Below are positions 12,595 to 14,512 of a stretch of DNA of 14,512 bases, piece by piece. The translations under genes and the position numbers were made by a program. Origin of the DNA: Candidatus Hodarchaeota archaeon (GTDB lineage: Archaea > Asgardarchaeota > Heimdallarchaeia > Hodarchaeales > YT1-039); contig JAEOTF010000517.1 of the NCBI GenBank assembly GCA_016840025.1, positions 1 through 14,512 of the forward strand, read 5' to 3'. The first letter of the stretch is position 1. Each line of letters opens with the position of its first letter. Below the pieces are notes generated by a model, which worked only from the letters and a program-made list of their open reading frames with translations, ran no database searches and was not told where the DNA came from.

Positions 12595-14490
12595 TCATAT
12601 TCCTCCTTTGATTTTTGCACCACAATTCTTACAAAATTTCCAGTTGAAAGAGATTGTAACTCCACAATTTTGACATTTATTACCTATAATTTCTACTGTG
12701 TCTGCTTGTTCTTGTTCATCGCTGACTTTTCGCTCAAATCGCGAAGCTGGTTGTCTTTTCTCTATTTGATTTTTTACTTGTTGTATCTTGCTGAGTGCAT
12801 CTCGTTCAATCCCACTCATAAACTGATCAAATCGCGAAACTGGTTTTTTCATTTCTTTTTGATCAGTTACTTGTTGAATTCTGTTAGGTAGTCGATCTTG
12901 GAATCCACTCCAAAATTCTCGTTCCTGATCGGATAAAGCTTCTAGTAATAACAGTTCTTTAAGAAGTGGTGGAATCCTCACCAATTCATTGGATTGATCT
13001 AATTGTCTAATTTGACCAATAAGGTTATTTTTCTTTTTCTTTTCTGCTTCTTGCTTAGTTTTGGTCATATATTGTTCTTGTTCAATCAGAAGCTGTTTCT
13101 TATAATCACTCCAATAATTCTGTGCTTGTTGTGACAGGTCCTTCAATTGTAATAATTCATCTACCATTGGAGGGATTTTTTTCAATCTAGTTGATTCCTT
13201 GTAATGACTTTTTAGCTGATTAATTCGAGAAATAAGTGTGTTTTTCTTCTCTTTTTCAGCTTGCTGTTGGATTCTAGTAAGCAGTTGTTCTTGATATTCT
13301 ATCCAGTTACTACGTTCCTGCTTTGATAAGTTTTCGAGCTGTAATAATTCCTTAACAAGTGGCGGAATCATTTTTAATCGTTTAGCTCTATCAAAATGCC
13401 TAATTTGAGACGTTAATTCCCTTTTCCTTTTCTTTTCTACTTTTAGAATCTTTTTTGCTAATCTTTCTTGATATTTGTACCAATAAAGCTTTTCTATTTT
13501 TGACAGATCTTCTTGCTCTAGCAATTCTCTAACAAGTGGATAAATCTTTGATAGTTTCTCAGTTCGTTCTAACTCTTTAATTCGGGCAGTAAGTCTTTTT
13601 TTTCTAGTTCTTTCCTTTATTTTACTAACTGTTTTACTTTTTAACGTTTTTGAAACCTGGGTTGAACCTTTTATTGTTTGTTCTATGGTTTGTGCAGATT
13701 TAGTTGCCAAGGTTAATCCCTTTGACTTCCATTCATCTAATGAATCAGAAGGGGATGTTATGGACTTCGATGGTTCCTTAACAAGTGATGAGCTAGATAG
13801 GGATGGAATAATGTTCCATCGTAAGGTATCTCGTCTTTCAATAGTCCAACGCCCCACAACTGCCCCCACAAATATGAAAGCGATCCCAAGGAGAGATTTA
13901 TAATACCAAAACTGCTCATCGACATCAAGAATCCCTAATAAATCCATGGTTAGTATATATGGAATACCAATACCAATCAATACAATAGATACAAAACCTA
14001 AAATAACTAACGGTAAAATTAATACAAATTCGTAAAATATTTGTTTTAATGCTATTAGTCCTCTGATTATTTCCTGTATAATTAGATGGACTAAATTTTG
14101 CAGAAAATTCCAAATGTTTTTGGTTGTATTTATTAACATCCGATTTATAGGGTAGAAGAATGCTCCATATAATAGTGCTCCTGCAGTTAGAAGCGAGAGT
14201 TGCCCCTCAGCTCTTTCAATATTAATAATTCCCCAAAATCCAAATCCAATCGCTATTATTGTGACTAACCCACGAACTACCCCTTTCCAATGAATGTAGA
14301 CCCAGTGTACAACTGCAATTACTTGGTATTGAACCCACTGTCCAAAGCATATTAGTTGATACAGTATCCATTTCCCTAGGATAATTACTATAGGATAATT
14401 GAAGCAAAGAATAAAGAGGATACCTAAGCTAACCAGGAAAAACATTCCCCACTCAGGGTTTAGCGAATCCCCGATGAATGGAGCTATCAT
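12595..14490 (-). CDS. Membrane protein with four tandem helical repeats and C-terminal zinc ribbon (start possibly beyond the window)
   Basis: I recognise no named family. From ATG 14490 it is 631 residues. The N-terminal third (1-220) has hydrophobic helices near 14-38, 74-90, 97-115, 152-185 and 198-214, separated by Trp-rich amphipathic segments (QWVQYQVIAVVHWVYIHW, 51-68). A Ser-rich cytosolic linker (226-290) follows, then four copies of a 59-67-residue, Lys/Glu/Gln-rich helical repeat (298-545). Next come two copies of a 31-residue unit (538-599) and a zinc ribbon with C606, C609, C620 and C623. The frame stays open upstream to the window edge and the extra codons (VIGIYLI) are hydrophobic, so the true start may lie further out. 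The gene is followed after three bases by the RING-like membrane protein, so the two are very likely made together and act together at the membrane. Confidence 0.82.
   Translation of the reverse strand: MIAPFIGDSLNPEWGMFFLVSLGILFILCFNYPIVIILGKWILYQLICFGQWVQYQVIAVVHWVYIHWKGVVRGLVTIIAIGFGFWGIINIERAEGQLSLLTAGALLYGAFFYPINRMLINTTKNIWNFLQNLVHLIIQEIIRGLIALKQIFYEFVLILPLVILGFVSIVLIGIGIPYILTMDLLGILDVDEQFWYYKSLLGIAFIFVGAVVGRWTIERRDTLRWNIIPSLSSSSLVKEPSKSITSPSDSLDEWKSKGLTLATKSAQTIEQTIKGSTQVSKTLKSKTVSKIKERTRKKRLTARIKELERTEKLSKIYPLVRELLEQEDLSKIEKLYWYKYQERLAKKILKVEKKRKRELTSQIRHFDRAKRLKMIPPLVKELLQLENLSKQERSNWIEYQEQLLTRIQQQAEKEKKNTLISRINQLKSHYKESTRLKKIPPMVDELLQLKDLSQQAQNYWSDYKKQLLIEQEQYMTKTKQEAEKKKKNNLIGQIRQLDQSNELVRIPPLLKELLLLEALSDQEREFWSGFQDRLPNRIQQVTDQKEMKKPVSRFDQFMSGIERDALSKIQQVKNQIEKRQPASRFERKVSDEQEQADTVEIIGNKCQNCGVTISFNWKFCKNCGAKIKGGI
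12601..12606 (-). promoter_or_regulatory. Ribosome-binding site of the RING-like gene inside the preceding coding end
   Basis: The complement reads GGAGGA, nine bases before the ATG at 12591, and overlaps the Gly-Gly-Ile codons that end the upstream gene. This is the strongest Shine-Dalgarno match in the window and implies translational coupling of the two membrane proteins. Confidence 0.8.
12734..12845 (-). repeat. 31-codon duplication with a nearly identical 19-base core
   Basis: TCAAATCGCGAAGCTGGTT (12734-12752) and TCAAATCGCGAAACTGGTT (12827-12845) differ at one base and lie 93 bases (31 codons) apart. In protein the two copies read IQQVTDQ...PVSRFDQF and IQQVKNQ...PASRFERK, between the helical repeats and the zinc ribbon. 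Confidence 0.75.
12856..13599 (-). repeat. Four tandem protein repeats of about 59-67 residues
   Basis: Each copy has a first helix (L-x2-I-x2-[LF]), the core IPPLVKELLQLE-x-LS, and a third helix with W-x2-[YF]-[QK]-x2-L. Core positions are 316-320 (IYPLV), 375-379 (IPPLV), 439-443 (IPPMV) and 506-510 (IPPLL). The Trp residues are W337, W396, W460 and W527. Spacing of 59, 64 and 67 residues is the same for both landmarks, confirming register. DNA identity between copies is low, so the duplications are old and kept by selection on protein. Confidence 0.85.
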
Positions 14491-14512
14491 AATTAAGTAA
14501 ATACCTATTACA

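Noticed and set aside
12472..12891. 139-codon plus-strand frame rich in Phe, Tyr and Ser
   Set aside because: It is antisense to the end of the repeat protein and the start of the RING-like protein; its composition is a shadow of Lys/Glu-rich coding DNA.

Overview
This is an AT-rich window from an archaeon, probably an Asgard-lineage archaeon (Heimdallarchaeia-like). The archaeal assignment rests on AT-rich TATA-like elements upstream of several genes, one with a near-leaderless start; an ADP-forming acyl-CoA synthetase alpha subunit; and surface proteins built as signal peptide, ectodomain, (Thr-rich stalk), one C-terminal membrane helix and a basic tail. The Asgard assignment is inference, helped by the RING-like zinc-finger protein at the right end. 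No tRNA, rRNA, CRISPR array, transposase or phage gene was seen.

Left region (1-2755). On the minus strand, a gene for a DUF438/PAS sensor-like protein is followed by a large multi-pass membrane protein with paired His motifs that runs off the left edge. The membrane protein resembles a heme-copper oxidase / NO reductase catalytic subunit. The DUF438/PAS gene is split by an apparent +1 frameshift. A HxlR-type regulator is transcribed divergently from the shared promoter region. Together this looks like a small redox or NO-responsive module.

Middle-left (2756-5803). A short-chain dehydrogenase (minus) is divergent from a stand-alone BadF/HgdC-type 2-hydroxyacyl-CoA dehydratase activase (plus), followed by an M24 aminopeptidase P-like metallopeptidase (plus).

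Middle (5804-8661). A secreted, membrane-anchored DNRLRE/CBM96-type protein (minus) is divergent from a family-5 ABC solute-binding protein (plus). The solute-binding protein carries a Thr-rich tandem-repeat stalk and a C-terminal membrane anchor. A 10-bp motif occurs once upstream of each gene, in the same orientation relative to each, which suggests co-regulation. The gene-free stretch after the solute-binding gene (8662-9028) holds a more GC-rich island with a hairpin and what may be gene remnants.

Right (9029-14512), all minus strand. A soluble coiled-coil protein lies downstream of the ADP-forming CoA synthetase alpha subunit. Upstream of those is a tight two-gene operon of large membrane proteins. 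The first has N-terminal membrane helices, four copies of a roughly 60-67-residue helical repeat, and a C-terminal zinc ribbon; its start may lie beyond the window. The second has N-terminal membrane helices and a C-terminal zinc ribbon plus RING-like cross-brace finger, and is translationally coupled through a GGAGGA site. This pair is the best candidate for an undescribed system: a membrane-anchored RING-like/zinc-finger complex, possibly tied to an archaeal ubiquitin-like pathway or to membrane organisation. That role is inference.
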